Positions 28,564 through 36,464 of a DNA stretch of 64,000 bases are shown piece after piece. The position numbers were made by a program, and so were the translations under genes. How positions within the stretch are numbered: the first letter of the stretch is position 1; each line of letters starts with the position of its first letter. Origin of the DNA: an uncultured Prevotellaceae bacterium (GTDB taxonomy: Bacteria > Bacteroidota > Bacteroidia > Bacteroidales > Bacteroidaceae); assembly GCA_946415365.1 (NCBI GenBank), contig CAMKSE010000002.1:248001-312000 (forward strand), given 5' to 3'. A model generated the notes under the pieces. It was given only the letters and a program-made list of their open reading frames with translations, was not told the DNA's origin and made no database searches.

Positions 28564-31032
28564 TTAGGGTAACTCATTCACTAGTTTACGGTACAGACCG
28601 TACTTCACCTTCTCGACGATGCCCTCATCGACAAAGCGGTTGACGGCTTTCCACGCCGCAGACTGCGAGACCCCGAAACAGTCCATGAACTGCTGTGTCT
28701 TGAACTCGTCGGGCAGTTTGCGGAAGCACTCATCATAACGGGTGGTGCGGCGACGCTGCACGAACTCCTTGTTCTGGTCGGCGAAGTAGTTGAACGCCAT
28801 TTCCCCGAAGAAGAAATGCTGGCATTTGTACTGAATCTCCATCGCCAACCTGCAGAGTCGCTTGTCCCTGTCATCCATCGTCAGCGTCCGGTGCTCCTGC
28901 CACTCATCCCAATGACGCATCAGGATAAAGGGCAGTGAGATGCCGATGCCGTAGTACGGAATGCGTTTCAGCAGCGTGCGGTCTGCCTTGTCGCCGTTAA
29001 ATTCTGCTATCTCCAAGTGGCTGGTCTGCCACTCGTAGGTCTCGTCGTTCAGCGGTTCTATAGGCAGCTCGCCCTCCACCTTGTCCAGGCGGTAAGCCCA
29101 CGTCTTCAGTGTCTCGTTGGCATCTGGAATGTCCTCCTGGTATCGACTGGCAAATCCCTTGTCGGGCAGTGGGATCACAGCCAGGCGGGTGCTCATACCC
29201 GTACCAAAGTTACGCTGGTTCACCTTGCGGTGCAGGGCATACGGCGTACCGGTGTAGATGAAGTTCCAGAACACGTTGAACATACCCGTCACAGACTCCT
29301 GATTGGCATACATCTGTCCGTCCTGCTCGTTGTGGAAAGCCTTCAACTCAAGGATCTCGCGGTCCTTCCAGTCACCGCCCTTGTTCTGCTTGGTGACATT
29401 ATCCAACTCTGCATCAAACGAGAACATGTGCAGGTTCAGAGGCATGCCCTGAACCGTCTCGATAGCCGCGTTCATGTGGCGGATAAATTCTCCTGTTGCC
29501 GTTCTGGCAGGGTGAACACGGATGCCAACCACTGGCCTCTTCAGCGCCTCTCCCTTCTGAGCCTTCGTCGAGGTACTGCGCTCCGTGCGACCTTCCTTGT
29601 AGCGATTCACCGCATCAATCAGGCACTGGTCTGCCTGAATCATCGGGTCGGCAAGAACATTGTAGAACTCCTCAATCAAGTGCTTTCCGGCACCGGGATC
29701 TCCGATGATGAAGATGCAGTAGTTCAGTCGGCGGATGATCTTCGGCGCAAACCAGAAGTGGTACCAGGCGCGGGTCATCAGCGTGCCGAACATCGCTGCT
29801 GAAGAAAACCACACCGCAGGCAACTTGTGCGGATGCACGTTCAGAAAGAGCTCCTTCAGGCAGGGATAATACGCCGCCATCTCCTGCAGCTCCTCAGCCC
29901 ACTTGTCCAGCGGCATCATCGCGTAAATGTCATCCGCAGGTTGTAGCGAATTTGAAATTCGCGACTCATGAGATTCGAATTTGAAATTCGCATCAACCGC
30001 GCCTACTTTCTTAAGGGCCTCGCGAAGTTTATCCGGCATCCTCTCGTTGTAGCGCCAGCCCATGACAGAACTGACAGTTCCGGCCACATCCTCACCTTCT
30101 GCTGCAAGGTCTTTCACCCAGGGCAAAGACGTCACCACCTCAGTAATCTTCTTCGGGTTCTTACCAATCAGATAACGCAAGTGGCTTGCCAACTCCGTCA
30201 GCGTGTTATGGCGGTTCTTATCCAGATTCACACCCTCCAGCCACGCCTCGATGATCTTCACATACGGCACACCGTTGTAGGTCATCACCGTCGCGGCCTC
30301 CGGATTCTCGCCACCAGTATCATGACTGCCCTGACCGGTATGGCCAGCAGCCACAGAACTGCCAGCAGGACATACAGTGGGCTGAGAATGACCGTTGCGA
30401 TAGCTGTCATTGTACTTCTTACCAAATTCTTCGTTCTCATACGTAAACAGTTTTTCTTCGTTGATTAGAATGATGTCTTTCTCGGTGGTCATAAAAGCAC
30501 CACGACTGGCATCCTTGCACGACTCGTCGAGTTCCAAGCCCAGCTTTGCCGAGAAGTCCTTCTGGTTGTCGATGAGGTTGCCGATACCGATATCCGCCGT
30601 GAACACCACCTTCAGACCATGACCCGATGGCGTGACAAATACCAGCACGATACGGGCCTTATCTTCGTCTGAGAGCTTTTCAAAAGCCTTGGCCCAAATC
30701 TCTCTGACATCGCCATCCAAGTGGTCGTAGTCGGCCACCACCAGTCCGTTCAGGCAGACGTGACTCTGAACGCGCCAGCAGCCCTTCACCATCCGTTTCT
30801 CACCGGTCTTCTTGTTCTCCACCTCTTTCTCCGATTCCTCGAAGGTGCCGATGAAGACCATCAGAGGCAGCAGTTTCTTCTTCCGGTCGTAGAGGGCCTT
30901 GTCGCCATTGGCCAGGGCTGCCCGAGCCTCGCTGACCAGCTGGGCAGTCCGGGGCGCCCTGACCAGCGCCCGGAACTGCTCTAAAGTGATTACCTTTGTG
31001 GGCAAATGGAATCTTGATTGATAACAAAACAT
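28564..31032 (-). CDS. VirE_N (BT4734-like) / DUF3987 primase-helicase-like protein
   Basis: An 822-residue protein of a widespread Bacteroidetes family. The N-terminal region (residues about 15-190: LNGLVVADYDHLDGDVREIW, VFVTPSGHGLKVVF, CKDASRGAF) is the BT4734-like, primase-related domain. A variable linker follows. The C-terminal DUF3987 helicase-like region starts near 365, with P-loop IIGDPGAGKH and a likely Walker B LHMFSFDAELD. The last residue of the P-loop is His instead of Ser/Thr, which is unusual. The linker contains a 46-bp near-palindrome (29946-29991). The start overlaps the upstream gene by 43 bases. Probable role in DNA replication of a mobile or phage-like unit; actual function unknown. 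Confidence 0.88.
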   Translation of the reverse strand: MFCYQSRFHLPTKVITLEQFRALVRAPRTAQLVSEARAALANGDKALYDRKKKLLPLMVFIGTFEESEKEVENKKTGEKRMVKGCWRVQSHVCLNGLVVADYDHLDGDVREIWAKAFEKLSDEDKARIVLVFVTPSGHGLKVVFTADIGIGNLIDNQKDFSAKLGLELDESCKDASRGAFMTTEKDIILINEEKLFTYENEEFGKKYNDSYRNGHSQPTVCPAGSSVAAGHTGQGSHDTGGENPEAATVMTYNGVPYVKIIEAWLEGVNLDKNRHNTLTELASHLRYLIGKNPKKITEVVTSLPWVKDLAAEGEDVAGTVSSVMGWRYNERMPDKLREALKKVGAVDANFKFESHESRISNSLQPADDIYAMMPLDKWAEELQEMAAYYPCLKELFLNVHPHKLPAVWFSSAAMFGTLMTRAWYHFWFAPKIIRRLNYCIFIIGDPGAGKHLIEEFYNVLADPMIQADQCLIDAVNRYKEGRTERSTSTKAQKGEALKRPVVGIRVHPARTATGEFIRHMNAAIETVQGMPLNLHMFSFDAELDNVTKQNKGGDWKDREILELKAFHNEQDGQMYANQESVTGMFNVFWNFIYTGTPYALHRKVNQRNFGTGMSTRLAVIPLPDKGFASRYQEDIPDANETLKTWAYRLDKVEGELPIEPLNDETYEWQTSHLEIAEFNGDKADRTLLKRIPYYGIGISLPFILMRHWDEWQEHRTLTMDDRDKRLCRLAMEIQYKCQHFFFGEMAFNYFADQNKEFVQRRRTTRYDECFRKLPDEFKTQQFMDCFGVSQSAAWKAVNRFVDEGIVEKVKYGLYRKLVNELP
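29946..29991. repeat. 46-bp near-palindrome inside the VirE/DUF3987 gene
   Basis: The arms GCGAATTTGAAATTCGC (29946-29962) and CGAATTTGAAATTCGC (29976-29991), each itself palindromic, flank a spacer centred on CTCATGAG. It is translated in frame as part of the interdomain linker, consistent with an inserted palindromic repeat. Confidence 0.8.
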
Positions 31033-31445
31033 TTGTCAATCTCGCTTGTTAGACTGTACAACTCTCTCCTTACTTCCAACAATCCTTTGACGTCGAACGT
31101 CAGGTAAGCCATCACCTTCCGTTCATCTTTAACAAAGCACACCTTCAGGCATTCCTTGTTGACTAGAAACTCGCCTTTCGGCAAGGTAGGTTCCTCGATC
31201 TGAATGTCCTTCGTCAGCTTTGCCAGCTCCTTGTGGAAGAAGGCCGCCTTGTCGGGCACCTCCTCGGGACACTTCAGTTCCACACACGTCAGCGGGTTCT
31301 TACCGTTGGTAACGTACCGCTTCGACTTTCCCACCTTCTTCACTTCCTTCTGTGAGGGCTCGCCCTGAGCCTGCGGGTCAACCTCTATCGAACCGTCATC
31401 ATAGATGCGGGTGTTCGACTTATACGACTTCTGCAGTTTCTTCAT
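30990..31445 (-). CDS. hypothetical protein of the primase-helicase operon
   Basis: A 151-residue protein that I do not recognise. It has a basic N terminus (MKKLQKSYKSNTRIYDDGSIEV), a central segment LTCVELKCPEEVPDKAAFFHKELAKL and a C-terminal part VMAYLTFDVKGLLEVRRELYSL. It has no signal peptide or TM. Its ATG overlaps the upstream stop (ATGA) and its end overlaps the primase-helicase start by 43 bases, so it is tightly linked to that gene and may be an accessory factor. Confidence 0.75.
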   Translation of the reverse strand: MKKLQKSYKSNTRIYDDGSIEVDPQAQGEPSQKEVKKVGKSKRYVTNGKNPLTCVELKCPEEVPDKAAFFHKELAKLTKDIQIEEPTLPKGEFLVNKECLKVCFVKDERKVMAYLTFDVKGLLEVRRELYSLTSEIDKCFVINQDSICPQR

Positions 31446-31735
31446 ACCATACCGATTTTATCAACGTAGATAGTCGTAGCCTGCATAGCCTCACCGGTCT
31501 GCTGTGAGTTCCACTCACGCACCACCATTGAGCACTGCACCTTGTACTGGTGCAGAGGGTCGAACTTCGGACAGTTCACAGCCCTCTCACCGGTGATTTC
31601 TCCGAGGAAGGAATCCGTTCCGTCCGTCAACTTGAGCATCACAGAGTTGATAACCTTCTGCTCGCCCGTCTTCCTGTCGGTGTACTGACGAGTGATCAGC
31701 CCCGACTGATTCAAAATTCTTACTGTTGCTTCCAT
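31442..31735 (-). CDS. small protein, possibly OB-fold ssDNA-binding-like
   Basis: A 97-residue protein starting MEATVRILNQSGLITRQYTD. The alternation of short beta-like segments (VINSVMLKLTDGTDSFLGEI, YKVQCSMVVREWN, ATTIYVDKIGMV) resembles a small OB fold of the SSB type; this is inference from pattern and from the replication-like neighbourhood. A TTG four codons upstream is an alternative start. It overlaps the next gene by ATGA. Confidence 0.7.
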   Translation of the reverse strand: MEATVRILNQSGLITRQYTDRKTGEQKVINSVMLKLTDGTDSFLGEITGERAVNCPKFDPLHQYKVQCSMVVREWNSQQTGEAMQATTIYVDKIGMV

Positions 31736-31773
31736 TTCAATTGTCAATTAGCAAAGTTCCTTAATCCTTATCC

Positions 31774-32076
31774 TTAATTATTCTTACTCCTGTATAACTC
31801 CAACCATGCGTCGTACTTCCCGACGATGTTATCCCTCATGAACACCCCGTCGCGTTCGCCCAGCTCCGTGATACATGCCAGGAGGCTGGTAAACACATTG
31901 ATCATCACCTCCTGATCATAGGGGCTGCGCCAATTACAGAGCTGGTCTATCCAGGATTCCACCTTCCTGCCCAGCAGTTCCGTGTCGTCTTGCAGCTGGC
32001 GCTCCAAGTCCTTCAAGTCGGTACACGTCAGCACAAGCTGACCCAAATTCGATTTCTTTTGATTCTTCTTTTTCAT
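31774..32076 (-). CDS. hypothetical small protein
   Basis: A 100-residue, mostly helical soluble protein (TDLKDLERQLQDDTELLGRKVESWIDQLCNW) with a Lys-rich start MKKKNQKKS. No known domain is recognised. It lies between the KilAC-like and OB-like genes in the same orientation with gaps of 37-38 bases, so is probably part of one transcript. Confidence 0.7.
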   Translation of the reverse strand: MKKKNQKKSNLGQLVLTCTDLKDLERQLQDDTELLGRKVESWIDQLCNWRSPYDQEVMINVFTSLLACITELGERDGVFMRDNIVGKYDAWLELYRSKNN

Positions 32077-32113
32077 TTTTATAATCCGTTTAATCTGTTA
32101 AATCTGTAGTTCC

Positions 32114-32503
32114 TTATCCTCTTATCAACTTCCTTATAAATTCCAGACCTTTGGGAGTCCAGACGAGATAGGTCTGACGTTTCTTTTTCCCGTCCTTCGA
32201 ATAGTAGATGAAAAGCCGGTCGTGTGTCAGTCCACGTCCCTCATATTGGGGCGTCAGCCGATACTGACCCTGTTTCCATTTCTGGATACCCATATCGCGC
32301 AGAAACGAGTTCAGGTCTCTGGCTTCCATATCCAGTTCCCTGGCAATCTCCGTCACCGTCAGGCATCCTTTGTCACCTTGGTTTTCGCGCTGCAGGGTAT
32401 GCCCTACAATGCGCTCCGCCTCATTCATCACGTCGTCATCCGTCACCAGCAGGTGTCGGACAGCCCGACGCATCAAATCCTTATTTTGATGTTCCTGTTT
32501 CAT
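32114..32503 (-). CDS. phage antirepressor KilAC (ANT)-domain-like protein
   Basis: A 129-residue protein (start MKQEHQNKDLMRRAVRHLL). The second half, LTVTEIARELDMEARDLNSF, then GIQKWKQGQYRLTP and VWTPKGLEFIRKLI, matches the pattern of phage antirepressor C-terminal (KilAC/ANT) domains. AAAGGAT precedes the ATG, a fair ribosome-binding site; an in-frame ATG 11 codons upstream is possible. It appears to be first in the operon leading to the primase-helicase and likely binds DNA. Confidence 0.72.
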   Translation of the reverse strand: MKQEHQNKDLMRRAVRHLLVTDDDVMNEAERIVGHTLQRENQGDKGCLTVTEIARELDMEARDLNSFLRDMGIQKWKQGQYRLTPQYEGRGLTHDRLFIYYSKDGKKKRQTYLVWTPKGLEFIRKLIRG

Positions 32504-32689
32504 ATCCTTTAATAAATTGATAATGTACGCGTACATGCGTGTATGTGTACATGGAAAAGATGTTTTATCCCTGCTTTATAGCCGCCCCTTATCAAGGGTC
32601 TCAAAATGTAGCAATATGTCAATGAACGCATCGAAAAACTTCCTCCTGCGGAGAATTTCATCACTTCCTCACTCGGAAGATTTTCGATG

Positions 32690-32697
32690 CAAAGATA
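32690..32697 (-). promoter_or_regulatory. -7 box (TATCTTTG) for the KilAC/primase operon
   Basis: Minus-strand TATCTTTGCATCG lies directly downstream of the terminator of the previous transcript and about 190 bases before the KilAC-like ATG, implying a long leader. Confidence 0.5.
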
Positions 32698-32701
32698 AGC
32701 A

Positions 32702-32742
32702 CAAAAAAAGGGTTGCCACCGGTGGTAACCACCAGTGGCAAC
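32702..32742 (-). terminator. intrinsic terminator after the 32763 gene
   Basis: GTTGCCAC and GTGGCAAC, extended by inner GGTGG/CCACC pairs, form a long stem. On the minus strand it is followed by seven Ts. It ends the transcript of the two genes at 32763-33657. Confidence 0.8.
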
Positions 32743-32762
32743 GCCCATGTTTTAACTTTAAT

Positions 32763-33158
32763 TTAGAAATTTAGCCTGAAATCAGCCTCCAAATCATCCA
32801 AAAGGAGGTTGGCCTGATCCACATCCTTACGATGTGTTCTTTCGTTCAGGCTGATACCTTCGGCAACGGTATTGAGCAGCGCCTTGTAATTACACCCCAT
32901 CACCAACGCCGCCAAACGGCACACCTTCGTGCGGTCTTTCTTGTCAAGCCCGATACCCGAACGTTTCATCAACTCCAGCAACACCTTGGCACGCACCTTC
33001 ACAGCTGCCACCTTTTCCTCGTCCCACTTGCTACAGTCCTCCTGCTCCTCTTTGGGATTCTCATGACCCGTAGGCGCTAAGATAAACTGCCGTTCCACGT
33101 TGCCTCGCAGCGGGCCGTAGTTATTAACAATCTGCGTCACGTCCTTCTTCTCTTCCAT
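32763..33158 (-). CDS. hypothetical protein with N-terminal NNYGPLRGN motif
   Basis: A 131-residue soluble protein not recognised. It starts MEEKKDVTQIVNNYGPLRGN. The short motif NNxGPxxGN also occurs in the preceding gene product (NNNGPVNGN). The remainder is helical (VKVRAKVLLELMKRSGIGLDKKD, RLAALVMGCNYKALLNTV). It overlaps the upstream gene by 35 bases and is followed by a terminator, so the two form one transcript. Confidence 0.75.
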   Translation of the reverse strand: MEEKKDVTQIVNNYGPLRGNVERQFILAPTGHENPKEEQEDCSKWDEEKVAAVKVRAKVLLELMKRSGIGLDKKDRTKVCRLAALVMGCNYKALLNTVAEGISLNERTHRKDVDQANLLLDDLEADFRLNF

Positions 33159-33657
33159 TGCAACCTATCTGTTTTTGTATGTCCTCATTCCATATATCTG
33201 TTGCACCCACGTTCTGTGTCGTTATATTTCCGTTAACGGGGCCATTGTTGTTCTGAATCACCACACCGCCCTCCTGAGGGGTCAGACGCGTCATCTCGTC
33301 CACCTGTTCCAACATATAGCGCGGTGTTTCCGCAGGCATTGTATGGTGCAGCATGTGACCTACGAACTGCCGCCCGTCGTTGCTCAGGTTACTCACATAG
33401 TCGCGTGTCAGGGGAACCGACAACATAAAGTACTGATTCACCACCACCGTCGGGTGCGCATTCTGCTGCTGTAACAGCAGCGCTTCAAGCTCTGAGATGC
33501 GAGCATCGCGTTTCTCTATACCCCCGAGCAGCTCACTCACCTTTGCTTGAAGTTTCTCAATCTCCTTTTCCTTAGCCTCCTGCTGAGCCTCCATCTTGCC
33601 GCCCTGGGTAGCCATTTCGACAACCATCTGCAGCATTTTTTCATCAATCTTTGACAT
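33124..33657 (-). CDS. coiled-coil hypothetical protein
   Basis: A 177-residue protein. Residues about 20-65 (KMEAQQEAKEKEIEKLQAKV and SELEALLLQQQN) form a coiled coil. A conserved-looking middle follows (VVVNQYFMLSVPLTRDYVSN, RQFVGHMLHHTM), then the motif VIQNNNGPVNGNITTQNVGA near the C terminus. No signal peptide. It has its own promoter with a well-spaced -33 element and is co-transcribed with the 32763 gene. It could be an adaptor or multimerising partner; function unknown. Confidence 0.75.
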   Translation of the reverse strand: MSKIDEKMLQMVVEMATQGGKMEAQQEAKEKEIEKLQAKVSELLGGIEKRDARISELEALLLQQQNAHPTVVVNQYFMLSVPLTRDYVSNLSNDGRQFVGHMLHHTMPAETPRYMLEQVDEMTRLTPQEGGVVIQNNNGPVNGNITTQNVGATDIWNEDIQKQIGCNGREEGRDADC

Positions 33658-33691
33658 TATTTCACCTTTCTTATTTTAGTATAACGAACTG

Positions 33692-33699
33692 CAAATGTA
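33692..33699 (-). promoter_or_regulatory. promoter TTTG-N20-TACATTTG for the 33657 gene
   Basis: On the minus strand TTTG (33720-33723) and TACATTTG (33692-33699) are 20 bp apart. An 8-bp inverted repeat AAAAAGCG/CGCTTTTT (about 33704-33740) straddles the -33 element and could be a terminator for the gene upstream or an operator. Confidence 0.6.
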
Positions 33700-33759
33700 C
33701 AAAGAAAAAAGCGCCACACCAAACAATTGCGACGCTTTTTCACTGTTAAAAATTCCTTA

Positions 33760-33783
33760 TGCACAAACCTCCATTTTTGTGCA
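33760..33783 (-). terminator. hairpin downstream of the 36-codon ORF
   Basis: TGCACAAA and TTTGTGCA form an 8-bp perfect stem with an 8-base loop; TTTTT follows about ten bases later on the minus strand. A weak terminator is likely. Confidence 0.45.
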
Positions 33784-33830
33784 CCTCATTTCTTTACAAA
33801 CACCTATCTCAGAGCTACTTTTTGGGGACA

Positions 33831-33941
33831 TCAGCCATTGATCGTAGCAAGCAGAGAGTTGTTGGCATTACGAATGGTCTGGCTATAGGCTGTTGCTCCC
33901 AGAGCCAGAATCAACATCATCAATAGTAACAGTCTCTTCAT
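33831..33941 (-). CDS. small exported peptide, possibly a truncated beta-flower-type protein
   Basis: A 36-residue ORF with a clear signal peptide, MKRLLLLMMLILALGATAYS, then QTIRNANNSLLATING and stop. The mature part resembles the first repeat (IRNANNSLLATI) of secreted Bacteroidetes proteins built from such short beta repeats, so this may be the remnant of a longer gene. Its ATG overlaps the fic stop (ATGA), and CAAATTTGCACCC just upstream looks like a weak promoter box. Confidence 0.5.
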   Translation of the reverse strand: MKRLLLLMMLILALGATAYSQTIRNANNSLLATING

Positions 33942-35098
33942 GGGTGCAAATTTGGCAAATCGTTATAAAGTGCCAAACCTTTCACCGTCAACAGATACTT
34001 TTGGCGCGGATGGCGAGGCTTGTCAGGATAGAGTAAACGAACATAGCCTTCTGCGATTGAGGGCATTAGATATAGGTTGAGGAAGTTGTCCCGTCCTTTG
34101 AGATTCAAACCAGACATCATCTCCTTCACTGATAATTGCTTTTCACTGATGACCTTTATAAGACTGATAATATTATAATTGTCTGTACGGAGCTTGTCCT
34201 GTACTTGTCCTGTACTTGTCCCGAGCTTGTAGGGCGCAAGTTCACTCTCAGGCATTTTCCACTCCTCCGGCCCATCAATCATCATATATCGATTTTTAAG
34301 CGTATTGTCCTCGCCCAAAAGCAGATTGCGGAAGAAGCGAATCAAGAAGACAGGCTCCCGTTCAACACCTTTAACTACATTACGGTAGTTGGCACGTACT
34401 AAAGCATTCCGGAAGTACCACGAGTGACGTTCAAACAGTTCGTTGTTCACACTGAATCCCAAATAACGCAGATACTTGATGGTGAAAACAGCAGTCGTTC
34501 GAGTATTACCCTCGCCAAAAGGATGTATCTGCCAGAGGCCTGCCACGAATCTCGTAAGATGATCTATCATTTGCCCCATGTCTAATCCTGTATAGTCGAA
34601 CTGGCGTTCCTGTTCTAAGTCATATTCAATGGTCATCCTCAAGTCTTGCCAACGGCCATAGAGCACAGAGTCACCTCGCAGCACCCATTCTTTTTTAGAA
34701 ATGTCGTAGTCGCGAAAACGCCCTGCATGCTTAAACACGCCTTCGAAGATGGCCCGATGGATGGCAGCGAGCCCCGCCACACTATAAGTAAAAGCGTCAG
34801 TCTGCAGCAACTTCGAGATATTAGTCGACACCCTATCAGCTTCTTCTTTGTCCTCATCTCCTTTGTAGTGAGCTGTTCTCTTGATATAGTACTGCTTCAC
34901 CAGTTCGCGAGCCTCGTCAATGGAAATCTCACCTTCGATATTCCTGCGGGCTGTATTTTGCAGATACTCTGAGGTCTTCAATCCATCCACAGCTTGCAAA
35001 CCAATAGCCACACGCCATGCTTCTGCGCGTTCTTTCTGTTGGGGCTCGCCCTGACGGATATATTCGTCGAAGTTGATATAGAGTTCTTTCTCGTCCAT
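33938..35098 (-). CDS. Fic family protein (AMP transferase-like)
   Basis: A 386-residue soluble protein. The Fic core motif HPFGEGNTR (192-200) has the catalytic His, the acidic residue and the Arg of HxFx(D/E)GNxxR, so it is likely an active nucleotidyl transferase that modifies a protein hydroxyl. Upstream, RNIEGE (52-57) resembles the inhibitory helix (S/T)xxxE(G/N) but has Arg in the Ser/Thr place. The C terminus is a winged-helix-like domain (SEKQLSVKEMMSGLNLKGRD, YLLTVKG). No separate antitoxin gene is adjacent. It is preceded by its own promoter. Confidence 0.93.
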   Translation of the reverse strand: MDEKELYINFDEYIRQGEPQQKERAEAWRVAIGLQAVDGLKTSEYLQNTARRNIEGEISIDEARELVKQYYIKRTAHYKGDEDKEEADRVSTNISKLLQTDAFTYSVAGLAAIHRAIFEGVFKHAGRFRDYDISKKEWVLRGDSVLYGRWQDLRMTIEYDLEQERQFDYTGLDMGQMIDHLTRFVAGLWQIHPFGEGNTRTTAVFTIKYLRYLGFSVNNELFERHSWYFRNALVRANYRNVVKGVEREPVFLIRFFRNLLLGEDNTLKNRYMMIDGPEEWKMPESELAPYKLGTSTGQVQDKLRTDNYNIISLIKVISEKQLSVKEMMSGLNLKGRDNFLNLYLMPSIAEGYVRLLYPDKPRHPRQKYLLTVKGLALYNDLPNLHP

Positions 35099-35124
35099 AT
35101 ACTTATAACGCTTTTACTCAGGTG

Positions 35125-35132
35125 CAAAGATA
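35125..35132 (-). promoter_or_regulatory. -7 box (TATCTTTG) for fic
   Basis: Minus-strand TATCTTTGCACC lies 26 bases before the fic ATG. Confidence 0.65.
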
Positions 35133-35186
35133 AGAAATAATCTTGAATAAGGTAAATAATACGCCTTTTTTATTTATGTGTCAAAG

Positions 35187-36266
35187 TCAGTCTTCCTGCT
35201 CCTTCATGCCACAGCCGCCACGGAATTCGTCCACCAGGTTGATGGAATAGGCCTCTTCGCGCGACACTTCCGTCTTCGTCCAGTCGATTTCTCCCTCATG
35301 TCCCGCATAATCGCTGATACGCACGGAACAGAGATAGCCTTCGTCGTTGCGGGTGTAGGCACTGCAGCCCGACATGGCGATGCGGTTGCGTTCCTGTTGA
35401 CCCTGCTTTGAAACAATATGGCACCACTCAATGACGCAAGTCTTGCCGTCGTCGATAATCGTTTCATACCGCATACCCACACAGGCAGGGATATATGTGG
35501 CCAGACCATAGCCGAACTTGTGGGCGTTTTGCGACATTTCCTCCTTGGAGAGTATGGGTGTGCCCCAAGGGTCGTATCCGCCCACTATGCACTCATCAGC
35601 AAAGGCCGCATGGATCTTCTCCGGATTGCAGTAGGGCGCATGGTGGAGGGCTTCGTAATAGGCACGCATGGCACCTGTCAGAAGGCCCGGGTCACCCATC
35701 TCATAGTGAGCAGGCTTGAAAATGGGCTTCCGGTATGGTGTAAGGCCCGGAACGAAGGAATAGTGTGTGTACATCCTGACTTCTTCCAGCAAAGAAGGCG
35801 TCCGAAGGTCTGTAATGACAAAGAAAGGCACTTCCTCGATGGCCCCATCCACCACAAACTTGAACACGCCTTCCAAGGCAATCCGTCCGCCGCCTATCGT
35901 CTGGAAAACTGGGGTGAAAGTGGCTGAGGTGGCATTGAACCTGGCAAGGAACCCCTTGGCAAAGGAGCGTATGTCATCGAGGCCTTCAAACCGTCCATAA
36001 GGTGCATCGACGGCAGGGCGTTCGTCCCAAAACAGTTTTTTCTCGCGGAACAGAGCAGTCACCTCGTCGGACTTCCCCGCACAAAGGGCATTGACAAACG
36101 TCAGGTCGGGTGTGTCCGTCCGGATATCCCGTGGCATATCCTTATAGAGTCGCTCCAGGTTACAAGACTTGCGAACAGGAAGGTCCGCCTCTTTCGTTGA
36201 TGATCCGCATCCCTGCATCAGAATCAGGGCTATGCCAATAAACAATGGAGTAAAAATCTTATTCAT
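35187..36266 (-). CDS. lipoprotein with two NTF2/SnoaL-like domains
   Basis: A 359-residue lipoprotein with signal MNKIFTPLFIGIALILMQGCGSSTK (lipobox MQGC). Two similar halves are visible: residues about 50-185 (FVNALCAGKSDEVTALF, FKFVVDGAIEEVPFFVITDL) and about 205-330 (MRAYYEALHHAPYCNPEKIHAAFADECIVGGY, KTCVIEWCHIV), each suggesting an NTF2-like cone fold. No function is known. Codon use does not obviously differ from neighbours. It has a separate promoter and may not belong to the replication-like unit. Confidence 0.75.
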   Translation of the reverse strand: MNKIFTPLFIGIALILMQGCGSSTKEADLPVRKSCNLERLYKDMPRDIRTDTPDLTFVNALCAGKSDEVTALFREKKLFWDERPAVDAPYGRFEGLDDIRSFAKGFLARFNATSATFTPVFQTIGGGRIALEGVFKFVVDGAIEEVPFFVITDLRTPSLLEEVRMYTHYSFVPGLTPYRKPIFKPAHYEMGDPGLLTGAMRAYYEALHHAPYCNPEKIHAAFADECIVGGYDPWGTPILSKEEMSQNAHKFGYGLATYIPACVGMRYETIIDDGKTCVIEWCHIVSKQGQQERNRIAMSGCSAYTRNDEGYLCSVRISDYAGHEGEIDWTKTEVSREEAYSINLVDEFRGGCGMKEQED

Positions 36267-36297
36267 GTCCCTTACAAATATTCTTTATTGATGTGTG

Positions 36298-36305
36298 CAA
36301 AGGTA
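36298..36305 (-). promoter_or_regulatory. -7 box (TACCTTTG) for the 36266 lipoprotein
   Basis: Minus-strand TTACCTTTGCACAC lies 31 bases before the ATG. Confidence 0.65.
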
Positions 36306-36378
36306 ATGATTTCTTTTGAATCCACCAAACGTATTGCGATTGTTTTTCGCTGTATTCCCCAGACTTATTCGAGTTATA

Positions 36379-36400
36379 ACTTATTCACTCCTGACATTTA
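36379..36400 (+). promoter_or_regulatory. shared 22-base leader element, copy 2
   Basis: Identical over 22 bases to the sequence before the M15 gene (minus strand 28539-28518), with 27 of 30 bases matching when extended upstream. A partial inverted copy (ATGTCAGGAGTAATAACTGG, with a duplicated ATGTCAGG) follows at about 36551-36580, so copies 2 and 3 face each other across the 52-bp palindrome. Confidence 0.6.
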
Positions 36401-36464
36401 GGGTTTGAAAAGGGGGAAACCATGAAGGAGATGGGTATGAGTAGTCTTATAGGTTAGAAGTTAT

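Noticed and set aside
32509..32748. 79-codon minus-strand open frame upstream of the KilAC-like gene
   Set aside because: It spans the terminator hairpin and the promoter box of the next transcript, and its translation has no family pattern or signal.
36422..36457. 11-codon ORF (MKEMGMSSLIG) with a GGGGG ribosome site after leader copy 2
   Set aside because: Too short to support; it could be a leader peptide, but nothing in the sequence proves it.
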